A DNA stretch of 64,000 nucleotides from Bacillus gobiensis (lineage in GTDB: Bacteria; Bacillota; Bacilli; Bacillales; Bacillaceae): NCBI RefSeq assembly GCF_001278705.1, contig NZ_CP012600.1:434190-498189 (forward strand), in the 5' to 3' direction. Numbering within the stretch: the first letter of the stretch is position 1; each line of letters starts with the position of its first letter. The position numbers and the translations under genes were made by a program. The notes beneath the pieces are model-generated. The model was not told the origin of the DNA. It worked only from the letters and a program-made list of their open reading frames with translations, and made no database searches. Shown here piece after piece: positions 48,538 through 57,758 of the stretch.

Positions 48538-48913
48538 ATAAAATATCCTCCTTGATTTGTTGCTTTAATAACTCTAATGAAGCAAACTTTCTTTCCTCTC
48601 TAATTTTAAAGAGTAACTCGCATACTAAATATTCTCCGTATATATTGTCATTAAAATCTAATAGGAATATTTCCGTTGTTTTTTGTAAATTTGAATCAAC
48701 AGTTGGTTTTACACCTATATTCATTACACCTAAATACTTCGTTTCACGGAGTTCGGCAACGACACCGTAAACTCCATTAACCAAGCCGTTAACATTCGCA
48801 TCAATATTAGCTGTAGGAAAGCCTAATTGTCTTCCTAGCTTCCTGCCTGTGACTACTCTGCCTGAAATAAGCCGATCTTCATTAAAGTTTGGAGATGAAG
48901 CTGTTAATGCCAA
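48449..48913 (-). CDS. ribR: RibR flavokinase domain (monofunctional riboflavin kinase), separated from its C-terminal half
   Basis: The 154-residue protein is a complete flavokinase domain: GRKLGRQLGFPTANID, GVYGVVAEL, MNIGVKPTV and KIREERKFASLELLKQQI. It converts riboflavin and ATP to FMN, needed by CmoO and CmoJ. B. subtilis RibR is 230 residues with an added RNA-binding domain; here a +1 shift near an A5 run (about 48470) ends the frame early. TTG 48913 is preferred, eight bases after AAAGGAG; the upstream GTG abuts that site. Confidence 0.85.
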   Translation of the reverse strand: MALTASSPNFNEDRLISGRVVTGRKLGRQLGFPTANIDANVNGLVNGVYGVVAELRETKYLGVMNIGVKPTVDSNLQKTTEIFLLDFNDNIYGEYLVCELLFKIREERKFASLELLKQQIKEDILYAKERFKLTGITTKSEQNYFTEKRVFKSS

Positions 48914-48947
48914 CGAAAACACTCCTTTAGTCGATTAAGCCTTTAAG

Positions 48948-49115
48948 TTATTCAAGTGGTTTCTTTCGTTCTATTTCATGACTGTATTCAGTTTCAATCT
49001 CAGATAATGTTAATTCATAGAGATGATGTTCCTCTTTTTTATATATACCTAATGCAATTAACTCTTCAATTAATTTTTCTTTCCTCCGATATACTGCTTC
49101 ACTCAACTTGGACAT
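48948..49115 (-). CDS. Small FbpA-like (Fur-regulated basic protein) gene
   Basis: The 55-residue frame begins MSKLSEAVYRRKEKLIEELI and continues LGIYKKEEHHLYELTLSEIE, the pattern of FbpA-type small proteins that in B. subtilis are induced by iron starvation and act with the FsrA small RNA. It has an AAAGGGGAGG ribosome site and ends 34 bases before ribR. A clear Fur box is not visible; TGATAAACGATAA about 30 bases upstream is only a weak resemblance. Confidence 0.75.
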   Translation of the reverse strand: MSKLSEAVYRRKEKLIEELIALGIYKKEEHHLYELTLSEIETEYSHEIERKKPLE

Positions 49116-49300
49116 TTATTTATCCTCCCCTTTAGAAAGCTAACGTTTTATCGTTTATCATTAGAAGAGTCATTCAAAACAAAAAATTCCACATTTATAA
49201 CATAAATTTAACCTCTAATTATCCAGTTGGTTTCATACAAGCAGGTCGAAAATAAGAAATTATTGTTAAATATAAGCTCGTTAGTTTTGAAACCATTATT

Positions 49301-49489
49301 CTAGTTCGTTTTAAATCTTCTTAACTGCTCCTCGCCTTTTTTCAAAGAAAAACGAAATTTCTCACCTTTTTCGATTTGTGTTACTTGAGAGTCGTGGATG
49401 GTGATCTGGATTGTTCCATACTCAATACCTTCCAAAAAACTGATGATTTTATCAATGACTTCTTGATCAATTTTATTTTTTGAAGACAA
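49301..49489 (-). CDS. yezD: YezD-family small protein (DUF2292)
   Basis: The 62-residue protein reads IEYGTIQITIHDSQVTQIEK in its centre, the DUF2292 signature. YezD proteins occur next to sulfate and sulfur assimilation genes in many Firmicutes; their activity is unknown. It starts with TTG 49489, seven bases after GGGGAG. It heads the yezD-fbpA-ribR set, all on the minus strand, with a 185-base gap before the fbpA-like gene. Confidence 0.82.
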   Translation of the reverse strand: MSSKNKIDQEVIDKIISFLEGIEYGTIQITIHDSQVTQIEKGEKFRFSLKKGEEQLRRFKTN

Positions 49490-49741
49490 CTACTTTCTCC
49501 CCTTTTCAAGTGTAATTCTCCCGAACAAAATGGACTTTTTGCCGGGATTTAGACTCAGCGATAAATAAGAAATTAATTCCGAGTTAAACAATTGGTTATA
49601 TAGGTTTTATATATCATATAATGGATTTTCAGCGAAATCAACACAAGAATGATTTTTTTAAAAAAATATTTTCTTTTCTATCTAATCAGCTTATTTCTGG
49701 ATGAACATGAGGGAGGGCTGAGACATACTCATATAAAAATG
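49490..49741 (-). other. Intergenic region upstream of yezD
   Basis: No gene is visible. On the minus strand TTGTTT and TTATTT, 17 bases apart, could be a weak promoter (about 49566-49594), with GGAATTA in the spacer as in the metY promoter. No S-box or T-box element was recognised. Confidence 0.4.
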
Positions 49742-49764
49742 AAAAACCCCTATATAAGGGGTCC
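49742..49764 (-). terminator. Intrinsic terminator after metY
   Basis: On the minus strand ACCCCT and AGGGGT, separated by TATA, are followed by TTTTTC. Confidence 0.88.
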
Positions 49765-49824
49765 TGTGAATACGAAAAGCGTGAAGCGTTTTGTAAATGA
49801 CCGTTTTACTAAAAGGTAATAAGT

Positions 49825-51153
<1,329 letters not shown>

Positions 51154-51207
51154 TTAGATTTGCTAAATGATTTTCCTCTTTTATTTCTGTTTTGAAAATT
51201 AATTCAG

Positions 51208-51236
51208 AGATTATTACAATAATTCCTATCTGTCAA
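51208..51236 (-). promoter_or_regulatory. metY promoter with GGAATTA element
   Basis: On the minus strand TTGACA is followed by a 17-base spacer containing ATAGGAATTATT and then a weak -10, TAATCT. The spacer element resembles the core of CymR sulfur-repressor sites; that assignment is inference. Confidence 0.5.
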
Positions 51237-51283
51237 GTGTGTTTTAAAGAAGTTATCATCTTTAAAATTTTTATAAGCTGTTA

Positions 51284-51312
51284 TTGACAGGTAAAAATGT
51301 GTTTGCTATTGT
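51284..51312 (+). promoter_or_regulatory. Promoter of the metQNI-like operon
   Basis: TTGACA and TATTGT are exactly 17 bases apart. The transcript would have a leader of about 185 bases; it contains TAGTTGGAATAAAT at about 51338-51351 but no recognisable S-box or T-box. Confidence 0.7.
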
Positions 51313-51504
51313 TTTTAACAAGATTAATCTGATAAGTTTAGTTGGAATAAATGTGAATACCTTATCGTTAGCCATCATACAATCAAATAACTGTCGACCG
51401 GACCACTGGAGACGAAAACGATGAGTATTATTATATTCTCAATGTTTTTGTCTTTTTTTATAAAAGGTAATTTTAATAAGAATCATTTTGGGGGAGACGG
51501 ACAA

Positions 51505-52335
51505 ATGAAGAAGTATCGCTGGTTTATTTTACTTATATTATTAATGATTGCAAGTGGATGCGGCAACAATGACAGCGCAGCATCAACTGGAACGAGCGAC
51601 AAGAAGAAGGATGTCGTCCTAAAAGTAGGCGCAGCATCAACACCTCACGCAGAAATATTAAAGTTTATTGAACCTAAATTGAAAGAACAGGGAATTAAAC
51701 TTGAGGTTGTAGCTATTAATGATGGGATACAAACAAATGAACAAACGGCAAACGGTGAACTAGATGCAAACTATTTTCAACATACACCATACTTAGAACA
51801 AACGAATAAAGATAGCGGACTGAATCTTGTCAATGTAAAAGGAGTGCATATTGAGCCCTTCGGTGTTTACTCAAAAAAAATAAAATCGATTGATGAATTG
51901 TCAGAAGGGGCAAAGGTTGCTGTTCCAAAAGATCCAGTGAATTTTTCGCGCGCACTGCAGCTGTTTGCTGATAATGGGATTATCGAACTTGATAATGATC
52001 AATCCGGCGATAATGCCTTTACAGTTGAAGACATTTCAAAGAATGAGAAAAAACTTGAATTTATCGCAGTTGATGGACCGCTTCTAGTCCGCTCTCTCGA
52101 TGATGTGGAAGCTTCGGCGATCAATACGAATTATGCCCTGGAGGCTGATCTTAAACCGGTTGACGATGCATTGATTATAGAAGGAAAGGAATCTCCTTAC
52201 GTAAATATTTTAGTAACGACGCCAGACAAAAAAGATGATGAAAGCATTCAAAAGCTGGCAAAGGAACTAACTACAGAAGAGGTTAGAAAATATATAGAAG
52301 ATACATTCGAGGGTGCTGTAATTCCGGCTTTCTAG
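51505..52335 (+). CDS. metQ: MetQ/NlpA-family substrate-binding lipoprotein
   Basis: The 276-residue lipoprotein has a signal with lipobox IASGCGN and the NlpA/MetQ fold: KVGAASTPHAEILKFIEPKL, ANYFQHTPYLEQ, VAVPKDPVNFSRALQLFADN and INTNYALEADLKP. MetQ proteins bind methionine or related organosulfur compounds for the MetNI transporter. ATG 51505 follows GGGGGAGACGG; the longer frame is mostly leader. Confidence 0.9.
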   Translation: MKKYRWFILLILLMIASGCGNNDSAASTGTSDKKKDVVLKVGAASTPHAEILKFIEPKLKEQGIKLEVVAINDGIQTNEQTANGELDANYFQHTPYLEQTNKDSGLNLVNVKGVHIEPFGVYSKKIKSIDELSEGAKVAVPKDPVNFSRALQLFADNGIIELDNDQSGDNAFTVEDISKNEKKLEFIAVDGPLLVRSLDDVEASAINTNYALEADLKPVDDALIIEGKESPYVNILVTTPDKKDDESIQKLAKELTTEEVRKYIEDTFEGAVIPAF

Positions 52336-52368
52336 TAAAGCTTAACATAATGCAGGGAAGGGATTGCC

Positions 52369-53451
52369 ATGATTAAATTTGAAAAAGTTTCTAAAATGTT
52401 TGAAAGCGGCGGAAAAAAGATAGAAGCACTAAAAGATATTCAATTAACAGTAGATAAAGGTGATATCTTCGGCGTAATCGGATTAAGTGGTGCAGGTAAA
52501 AGCACGCTGATCCGTACTGTTAATTTGCTGGAATCTCCAACTTCCGGAGAAGTCATAGTTGATGGGCAAAATTTGGCAAAATTGTCCGATAAAGAGCTAA
52601 GGAAAGCGAAGAAAAATATCGGCATGATATTTCAGCATTTTAATTTACTTGATTCAAAAACGGTGTTTGAAAATATAGCAATGCCTCTTTTATTAAGTAA
52701 AAAGCCTAAAAAGGAAATAAAACAGCGAGTGGAGGAGCTGCTTCGTTTTGTCGGTCTGGAGGATAAAGTTGAAAATTATCCAGACCAGCTTTCAGGAGGA
52801 CAAAAGCAGAGGGTGGGCATTGCTCGCGCCTTAGCGACAAATCCCTCGATTCTACTATGTGATGAAGCAACCTCGGCACTTGATCCGCAAACAACAGAAT
52901 CTATTTTGAAGCTGCTCAAAAAAATCAATGAAGAATATCGAATTACGATATTGATCATTACACATGAAATGGACGTTATCAAACAGATTTGCAATCGGGT
53001 AGCCGTAATGGAGGGCGGCAAAATTATTGAAACGGGAAGTGTTTTTGATATTTTTTCAAATCCACAAACCGAGACCGCCAAAAATTTTGTTCGTTCGATC
53101 GTTCGTGATGAAATTCCGCAAAGTGTTTATGATTTGCTGGAAAACAGTGAACGCTATAGCGAAATTTATAAATTTGAATTTCTTGGAACTAGTACAGGGC
53201 AGCATGTTATTTCTGATGTAGCCAAGCTTTTTGACGTCGAAGCCAATATTTTGTTTGGAAATATTACTGAGCTTCAAGGAATTCCATTCGGTCATTTAAT
53301 TGTGGAGTTGATAGGAGCCGAAGCTGAAATTGAACGTGCCAGGGCCTATATTTCAGAACAAAAAGTCAATATTAGAGAGGTGATTGATAATGTTAGAAGT
53401 AAGCACAGAACTGATCATAGCAGCCTTGTTGGAAACATTGTACATGGTTAG
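52369..53451 (+). CDS. metN: MetN-like ABC ATPase with NIL domain
   Basis: The 360-residue ATPase has Walker A (GLSGAGKST), signature [18 protein letters not shown], Walker B (ILLCDEATSALDPQ), THEM, and a C-terminal NIL ferredoxin-like domain (about residues 270-345) that in MetN senses intracellular methionine and inhibits transport. The tail extends past the usual end and overlaps the permease gene by 62 bases, encoding a VRSKHRTDHSS-type tail; a late stop codon is the likely reason. Confidence 0.9.
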   Translation: MIKFEKVSKMFESGGKKIEALKDIQLTVDKGDIFGVIGLSGAGKSTLIRTVNLLESPTSGEVIVDGQNLAKLSDKELRKAKKNIGMIFQHFNLLDSKTVFENIAMPLLLSKKPKKEIKQRVEELLRFVGLEDKVENYPDQLSGGQKQRVGIARALATNPSILLCDEATSALDPQTTESILKLLKKINEEYRITILIITHEMDVIKQICNRVAVMEGGKIIETGSVFDIFSNPQTETAKNFVRSIVRDEIPQSVYDLLENSERYSEIYKFEFLGTSTGQHVISDVAKLFDVEANILFGNITELQGIPFGHLIVELIGAEAEIERARAYISEQKVNIREVIDNVRSKHRTDHSSLVGNIVHG

Positions 53452-54043
53452 TGCTTCGCTTTTTTTCGGAGCTTTGATTGGGATTCCGCTGGGAATTTTG
53501 CTGGTTGTTACACGAAAAGGACATATTTTTGAAAACCGGTTTATTTTTTCGATCTTGAATCCGGTCGTAAATATCTTCAGATCTATTCCGTTTATAATAT
53601 TGCTCGTGGCTATCATTCCGTTTACCAGGCTGGTTGTCGGTACAACGATAGGTACAACAGCCGCCATAGTTCCGCTAGTTTTACATATTGGGCCTTATAT
53701 GTCCAGGCTTGTTGAGAATTCCTTGCTTGAGGTAAAAGAAGGCATTATCGATGCAGCCCAAGCAATGGGTGCTTCAAAGATGCAAATCATTTTCCGATTT
53801 TTAATACCTGAGGCATTTGCTTCCCTGATCCTAAGCTTAACGACGGTAACGATTGGATTGATAGGAGCGACTGCAATGGCTGGTGCTATTGGAGGAGGCG
53901 GACTTGGAGACTTGGCCATCACCTATGGCTATCAACGGTTCAGTACGATTACGATTGTCGTTACTGTAGTTCTTCTTGTTATCATCGTACAGGGTATCCA
54001 GTCGATCGGCAATGTTGTCGAACGAAAAATCAGAAGAGTATAA
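53390..54043 (+). CDS. metI: MetI-like ABC permease
   Basis: The 217-residue membrane protein has five transmembrane segments and GASKMQIIFRFLIPEAF as the docking loop; NIFRSIPFIILLVAIIPFTR and GGGGLGDLAITYGYQRF are MetI hallmarks. ATG 53390 follows GAGAGGTG inside metN. It forms the channel with MetN and one of the two binding proteins. Confidence 0.9.
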   Translation: MLEVSTELIIAALLETLYMVSASLFFGALIGIPLGILLVVTRKGHIFENRFIFSILNPVVNIFRSIPFIILLVAIIPFTRLVVGTTIGTTAAIVPLVLHIGPYMSRLVENSLLEVKEGIIDAAQAMGASKMQIIFRFLIPEAFASLILSLTTVTIGLIGATAMAGAIGGGGLGDLAITYGYQRFSTITIVVTVVLLVIIVQGIQSIGNVVERKIRRV

Positions 54044-54116
54044 AAGACTGTTATTTCATAATTGCAAATAGTGGGAATTAGAGCGTTGGTTATAAAAAGA
54101 CAGGGGAGAATTATAA

Positions 54117-54968
54117 ATGAAGAAATCGGCATTATTCATATTTTTCATCGTTATTCTTGCTTTAACAGGCTGCTCAAGCGTGTCATCCAGCGGAAAAGGA
54201 GAAAAAGATAAAATTAAGGTAGGCATTAGAAATTCAGAGCTTCGTACGTGGGAATTTATCAAGGATAAGGCAGAAAAAGAAGGATTGGAGCTGGAAATTG
54301 TGAATTTTTCTTCCGCGTATGACCCGGATCAGTCATTAGCAGCGGGAGATATTGATGTAAATGCATTTCAGCACGTTGCTTATTTAGATGTTTTTAATGA
54401 AAAGAATGGTACTGATATTGTGCCAATTGGTACGACTATTATTGCTCCACTGGGCCTTTACTCTGAGAAATATAAATCTGTTGAGGAAATTCCTGATGGA
54501 GCGCAAATTGCTGTACCAAATGACCAGTCAAACTGGGGCAGGGCATTAATCCTTCTGCAGGAAGCAGGCCTCTTAACCGTTGTTGATGACTTTGATGGTA
54601 ACGGCGGTGAAGATAAAATTAAAGATAACCCTAAGAAAATAGAAATTGTTCCGGTTGATGGAGCCAATACTCCACGAGTCATGCAGGACACAGCAGGTTC
54701 AATTATTAACAATGGTGTCGCTGTTGAAGCCGGCCTTAGTTTGAAGGACGCGCTTATTCACGAAAGTAAAACAGCGAAGCCGTATATTAATATCATTGCT
54801 GCGAGAAATGAAGATAAGGATAAAGCATCTTTAAAAAAACTCGTAGAAATCTATCAATCTGATGATACTGCTAAATTCATAGAAGAAACATATAAAGGAA
54901 ACTATATTCCAACCTTTATTAGCTTGGAAGAATTGAGTACTTATAAAGAGACTTATAAAAGTAAATAG
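54117..54968 (+). CDS. Second MetQ/NlpA-family substrate-binding lipoprotein
   Basis: The 283-residue lipoprotein has lipobox LTGCSS and an NlpA fold (KVGIRNSELRTWEFIKDKAE, VNAFQHVAYLD, AVPNDQSNWGRALILLQEAG). The ligand-binding loop differs from that of the first MetQ in the same operon, which suggests a different ligand shared through one MetNI channel. Its gene is 73 bases after metI. Start ATG after GGGGAGAA. Confidence 0.87.
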   Translation: MKKSALFIFFIVILALTGCSSVSSSGKGEKDKIKVGIRNSELRTWEFIKDKAEKEGLELEIVNFSSAYDPDQSLAAGDIDVNAFQHVAYLDVFNEKNGTDIVPIGTTIIAPLGLYSEKYKSVEEIPDGAQIAVPNDQSNWGRALILLQEAGLLTVVDDFDGNGGEDKIKDNPKKIEIVPVDGANTPRVMQDTAGSIINNGVAVEAGLSLKDALIHESKTAKPYINIIAARNEDKDKASLKKLVEIYQSDDTAKFIEETYKGNYIPTFISLEELSTYKETYKSK

Positions 54969-54987
54969 GTTAAATGGGGGGAAGGAA

Positions 54988-56346
54988 ATGACAAAAGCTA
55001 GAAAAATGAAGCTTGCGGCGTATTTAATCGGCACAGGCATGCACGTTGCTTCATGGCGGCATCCTGATTCTAAACCGAATGCAAGCATTGATCCTTCCTA
55101 TTATAAAATGCTTGCACAAATCGCGGAAAAAGGGAAATTTGATATTGCCTTCATTGCAGATAGCCTGGCAGTAAACGCAGAATCTCATCCGCAGATCCTG
55201 AATCGGTTTGATCCAATCGTAATCATTACAGCAATGGCGACGGCTACAGAGAAAATCGGAATCGCGGCAACAGCATCAACGACTTACAATGAACCTTACA
55301 CGCTTGCGCGTCAGTTTGCATCTGTAGATCACGTAAGCGGAGGGAGAGCAGGCTGGAATGTTGTGACTACGGCTGATGCTACAGGAGAAACTGCTCTGAA
55401 TTTTAGCCGCGAAAATCACTGGGAGCATGATCATCGCTATGAACGAGCGGAAGAATTCCTTGATGTTGTCAAGGGGTTATGGGATTCATGGGAAGATGAT
55501 GCATTTATATATAATAAGGAATCAGGAAAGTTTTTTGATCAAAATAAAGTACATGAACTCCATTATAAAGGGAAATATTTCTCGGTAAAAGGACCATTAA
55601 ATATTGCACGCTCTTCGCAAGGACAGCCGGTAATAATTCAAGCTGGTTCTTCTGAGCCGGGGCAAAGGTTGGCGGCAAGAACCGCAGAAGTTGTATTTGC
55701 CCATCGGGATAATATTGAGGAAGCAAAGAGCTTTTATAAAGAGCTTAAAGCAAGGCTCCCAGAGTATGGCAGAACCGAGGATGAACTCCACATCCTTCAC
55801 GGCATTTCCCCGATCGTTGGAGAAACTGAGGAAAAAGCTCTGCAAAAATACTATGACTTGCAAAAGCTCGTTGATCCATACGAAGGCTTGAAGTTCGTAT
55901 CAGGATACATGGGCAATGTCGATTTCACAAAATACAGCCTTGATACACCTGCATCAGAGGTGGAATTTCCTCCTGTTAACAGTATCCAAAGCCAGTTTAC
56001 TGAAATGAAAAAAATCATCGAGGAAGAAAACCTAACTATTGGCGACCTTTACACGAGATTTTTTGGTGCAGCAAGAAGAGACGGATTTGTCGGTACACCT
56101 GCTCAAATTGCAGATGAGATGGAAAAGTGGTTCACTGAAAAAGCTGCTGATGGATTTATGGTTCAATTCCCCTTGCTGCCAGATGGGCTTAATGATTTTG
56201 TGAATCTTGTAATTCCTATTTTGCAGGAACGGAGGTTATTCCGTCTCGATTATGAAGGAGATACTCTTAGAGATCATTTAGACCTCAATAAGCCTAATAA
56301 TCAATTTGTTCAAGAAGACCGGACAAATAAAACAGTTTCTAAATGA
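54988..56346 (+). CDS. FMN-dependent monooxygenase, NtaA/SnaA/DszA family
   Basis: The 452-residue protein shows the family pattern [86 protein letters not shown], and FVGTPAQIADEMEKW. It differs from CmoJ at 45749, sharing family motifs only, and resembles the enzymes that oxidise sulfones, sulfonates and S-substituted cysteines. It closes the metQNI-metQ operon 19 bases after the second binding protein, so it probably degrades the imported compound to release sulfur. Confidence 0.88.
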   Translation: MTKARKMKLAAYLIGTGMHVASWRHPDSKPNASIDPSYYKMLAQIAEKGKFDIAFIADSLAVNAESHPQILNRFDPIVIITAMATATEKIGIAATASTTYNEPYTLARQFASVDHVSGGRAGWNVVTTADATGETALNFSRENHWEHDHRYERAEEFLDVVKGLWDSWEDDAFIYNKESGKFFDQNKVHELHYKGKYFSVKGPLNIARSSQGQPVIIQAGSSEPGQRLAARTAEVVFAHRDNIEEAKSFYKELKARLPEYGRTEDELHILHGISPIVGETEEKALQKYYDLQKLVDPYEGLKFVSGYMGNVDFTKYSLDTPASEVEFPPVNSIQSQFTEMKKIIEEENLTIGDLYTRFFGAARRDGFVGTPAQIADEMEKWFTEKAADGFMVQFPLLPDGLNDFVNLVIPILQERRLFRLDYEGDTLRDHLDLNKPNNQFVQEDRTNKTVSK

Positions 56347-56384
56347 GACAGAATTACTAGAATTCAAAGTAAGTATAAAAAATA

Positions 56385-56416
56385 GGGCGGCGTACACGTG
56401 ATGGTCCGCCTTCTTT
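56385..56416 (+). terminator. Weak terminator after the monooxygenase
   Basis: GGCGG and CCGCC arms 15 bases apart are followed by TTCTTT. Confidence 0.5.
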
Positions 56417-56434
56417 AAAAATAGTTTTTAATAT

Positions 56435-56621
56435 TTAATTTTCTGACGTGTCTTGATCGCCGAGCCCCGGTTCATTCGTTGCATCTTTGATTATATTCTT
56501 TCCATTTTTCTTAGCAATTTGATTGGCGTTCTCTACATCTTCTCCTATGTGTTTTTGTCCCTCTTGGCTAGCCTTTTGTTTTCTCCCCTTTTGACTTCAT
56601 GTTTTCATTATTATATTCCAT
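56435..56621 (-). pseudogene. Frameshifted small hydrophilic ORF
   Basis: An ATG at 56621 with AAGGAAGGA upstream starts MEYNNENMKSKGE and stops after 17 codons at TAG. Removing one A from the AAAA run there gives a 61-residue protein continuing KQKASQEGQKHIGEDVENAN and ending GLGDQDTSEN. The combined product is charged and lacks hydrophobic segments, like many small spore or stress proteins, but I do not recognise it. A sequencing slip in the A run cannot be excluded. Confidence 0.5.
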
Positions 56622-56992
56622 AGCGATTCCTTCCTTTCACTCTAGATCTATCTATCCTTTTTGTGTACATGACCACTAATACTAATCATTCAATCCTTTG
56701 AGAAACAATTTGAAAAGATGGCAATAGCCCTATCCTTTTTTTATCTATCATATAACATATTGTATCGCTTATTAAGAGAGGTCAGACCCGACAAGATTTT
56801 CTAGCACCTAAAACGAAGACCTGGAAGAAGAATGACATAACGTTGAAATTTTTTTCAAACACGTATCGTATTCACAAGAGAAATTCCTTTTCAATCAAAC
56901 CTAATAAATAAGTCATTAGGCAAGTGAGTTGGCTTAAAGCAGAGAAGTTTTGGTTTTCAAATCAAAATATTATTAGAAAGAAGAGAACATTT
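56622..56992. other. Intergenic region before the glycosyltransferases
   Basis: AT-rich and without a convincing gene, terminator or repeat. CATATTGTA at about 56756 resembles a SigK -10 but has no clear -35, and lies 230 bases from the next gene. Confidence 0.3.
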
Positions 56993-57712
56993 ATGTCAAG
57001 GGTTTCTATTGTAATTCCATTCTACAATTGCCCATACATCGACCAAGCGATTGAGAGTGCATTAAACCAGACATATCCCAACATTGAAGTCATTGTCGTA
57101 AACGATGGGTCGACTGAATATACGGAAAAATTAACTCCCTTTTTAAAACGGATCGTATATGTGGAAAAGGGAAATGGAGGCACGGCGAGTGCTCTTAATT
57201 TAGGAATTTTGAATGCAACAGGGGATTATATCGCCTGGTTAAGCTCAGACGATCTATATTACAAAGATAAAGTATCAAAACAACTAAACTTCATGAGACA
57301 GAAAAATACCCCTATTAGCTATACAAATTTTTCGTTAATTAATGAAAATACCCATGTTTTCTCAGAATTTGCAGGTAAATACTTTATGGATAAAATTAGT
57401 TTTTTGCAATTTTTACTAGTCTCAAATCCGATTAATGGCTGCACTGTCATGATGAATAAAAAGATTTTCTCGGAAATTGGCTTTTTTAATGAGAAATTAA
57501 AGTTTACACAGGATTACGATTTTTGGCTTCGTGCCGTGCAGCATTATGAATTCTTTTATATGCATGAAGCGCTCGTTAAATATCGAATCCACAATCAGAT
57601 GGGAACTCAAAGGTTTCATGAGATATTAATTAAAGAATTTGAAATGATAAAACAAAGGTATGATAGTGCAATAGGTAAGTTAATTACTAAAGAAATGGAC
57701 CTGCATAACTAA
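56993..57712 (+). CDS. Family 2 glycosyltransferase
   Basis: The 239-residue GT-A enzyme has VSIVIPFYNCPYIDQAIESAL, VIVVNDGSTEY, the DxD-like motif WLSSDDLYY and QDYDFWLRAVQHYEF with the likely catalytic base. It transfers a sugar from a nucleotide donor; the acceptor is unknown. The ATG at 56993 begins the domain with AGAAGAG upstream; the frame is open 23 codons further. First of three glycosyltransferases in tandem. Confidence 0.85.
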   Translation: MSRVSIVIPFYNCPYIDQAIESALNQTYPNIEVIVVNDGSTEYTEKLTPFLKRIVYVEKGNGGTASALNLGILNATGDYIAWLSSDDLYYKDKVSKQLNFMRQKNTPISYTNFSLINENTHVFSEFAGKYFMDKISFLQFLLVSNPINGCTVMMNKKIFSEIGFFNEKLKFTQDYDFWLRAVQHYEFFYMHEALVKYRIHNQMGTQRFHEILIKEFEMIKQRYDSAIGKLITKEMDLHN

Positions 57713-57758
57713 TTTTGAATTTTTAATAAAAGTGAATCACTAATTCGGAGGTAATACA

